NCBI GenBank assembly: GCA_030917225.1
Contig: JAUPVD010000354.1
Coordinates: 1-7,272 of the forward strand
Length of the DNA stretch: 7,272 bases
Source: Pseudomonadota bacterium
Lineage (GTDB): Bacteria > Pseudomonadota > Gammaproteobacteria > Burkholderiales > Rhodocyclaceae
Direction of reading: 5' to 3'
In this document: positions 7,214 to 7,272 of the stretch, in pieces
Layout: each line of letters starts with the position of its first letter
How positions within the stretch are numbered: the stretch's first letter is position 1
The notes under the pieces: generated by a model
Told to the model about the DNA's origin: nothing
What the model saw: only the letters and a program-made list of their open reading frames with translations
The model's database searches: none
Translations under genes and position numbers: made by a program

Positions 7214-7243
7214 TTTACATCTCAAGGCGGTGCATTTTAGCAT
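7214..7243 (+). promoter_or_regulatory. Weak rightward promoter-like pair at the window edge
   Basis: On the + strand, TTTACA (7214-7219, 5/6 to the -35 consensus) and TAGCAT (7238-7243, 4/6 to the -10) are 18 bp apart, pointing out of the window. A divergent gene upstream of hda (purM would be a typical neighbour in this lineage, from memory) could use it. A TAAAAT at 7201-7206 on the same strand lacks a -35. The rightward gene itself is not in the window. Confidence 0.22.
7234..7242 (-). promoter_or_regulatory. Candidate extended -10 promoter for hda
   Basis: The minus strand reads TGCTAAAAT (7234-7242): a 5/6 -10 box with an extended -10 TG. The -35 position (about 7257-7262, AAAAAT) is poor, which extended -10 promoters tolerate. 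Transcription would begin near 7227, giving a leader of about 120 nt before hda. The whole 7108-7272 stretch holds no gene that I can see. Confidence 0.35.
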
Positions 7244-7272
7244 CTGGCCGCGCTGTATTTTTCGAACGGAAC

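Noticed and set aside
6896..7243. Minus-strand frame of 115 codons overlapping the hda start and leader
   Set aside because: It overlaps hda in another frame, has proline/arginine-rich shadow composition, and would start at the hda promoter element.

Overview
This window looks like chromosomal housekeeping DNA from a GC-rich betaproteobacterium. The protein sequences and the gene order hda - HAD phosphatase - pcnB - folK - (DUF486) - deoxynucleoside kinase - panB - panC - panD fit Rhodocyclales-type organisms (Dechloromonas/Azonexus relatives). That placement is an inference from recall, not from a search. I see no mobile element, CRISPR array, tRNA, rRNA or pseudogene.

Layout. At the left edge, on the + strand, is the 3' part of a gene encoding an OST-HTH/LOTUS-type domain followed by a long basic, Ala/Pro/Lys-rich tail (3-560). 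It converges on a minus-strand gene train, and the two are separated by one perfect, probably bidirectional, intrinsic terminator (577-606). The minus-strand train, in transcription order from right to left, is: hda (7107-6439), a SerB/CicA-like HAD phosphatase (6436-5741), poly(A) polymerase pcnB (5685-4357), folK (4357-3878), a four-helix DUF486/DMT membrane protein starting at GTG (3881-3522), a deoxynucleoside kinase (3512-2859), panB (2853-2041), panC (1981-1157) and panD (1066-683). Several junctions are tight: a 2-nt gap at hda/HAD, TAATG at pcnB/folK, GTGA at folK/DUF486, 9 nt before the kinase and 5 nt before panB. Translational coupling is therefore likely. panD is the exception: it has a 90-nt leader with a near-consensus sigma-70 promoter and two TTGC-centred palindromes just upstream.

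Function. panB, panC and panD make a complete set for the pantothenate-specific steps apart from ketopantoate reductase. PanB makes ketopantoate using methylene-tetrahydrofolate, PanD makes beta-alanine, and PanC joins pantoate to beta-alanine. FolK belongs to the folate pathway that supplies PanB's one-carbon donor. Hda (regulatory inactivation of DnaA), PcnB (RNA 3' polyadenylation) and the deoxynucleoside kinase (dNTP salvage) concern replication and nucleic-acid metabolism. The pcnB-folK-panB-panC-panD order is also familiar from enterobacteria; here DUF486 and the kinase sit between folK and panB.

The right end (7108-7272) is a gene-free leader. It has a candidate extended -10 promoter for hda, GGTTGG/CCAACC repeats close to the hda start, and a weak promoter-like pair pointing right, out of the window. 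I found no convincing undescribed system. The most checkable oddities are the panD promoter/operator region, the repeat-rich leader of hda, the kinase coupled to panB, and the basic-tailed LOTUS protein.
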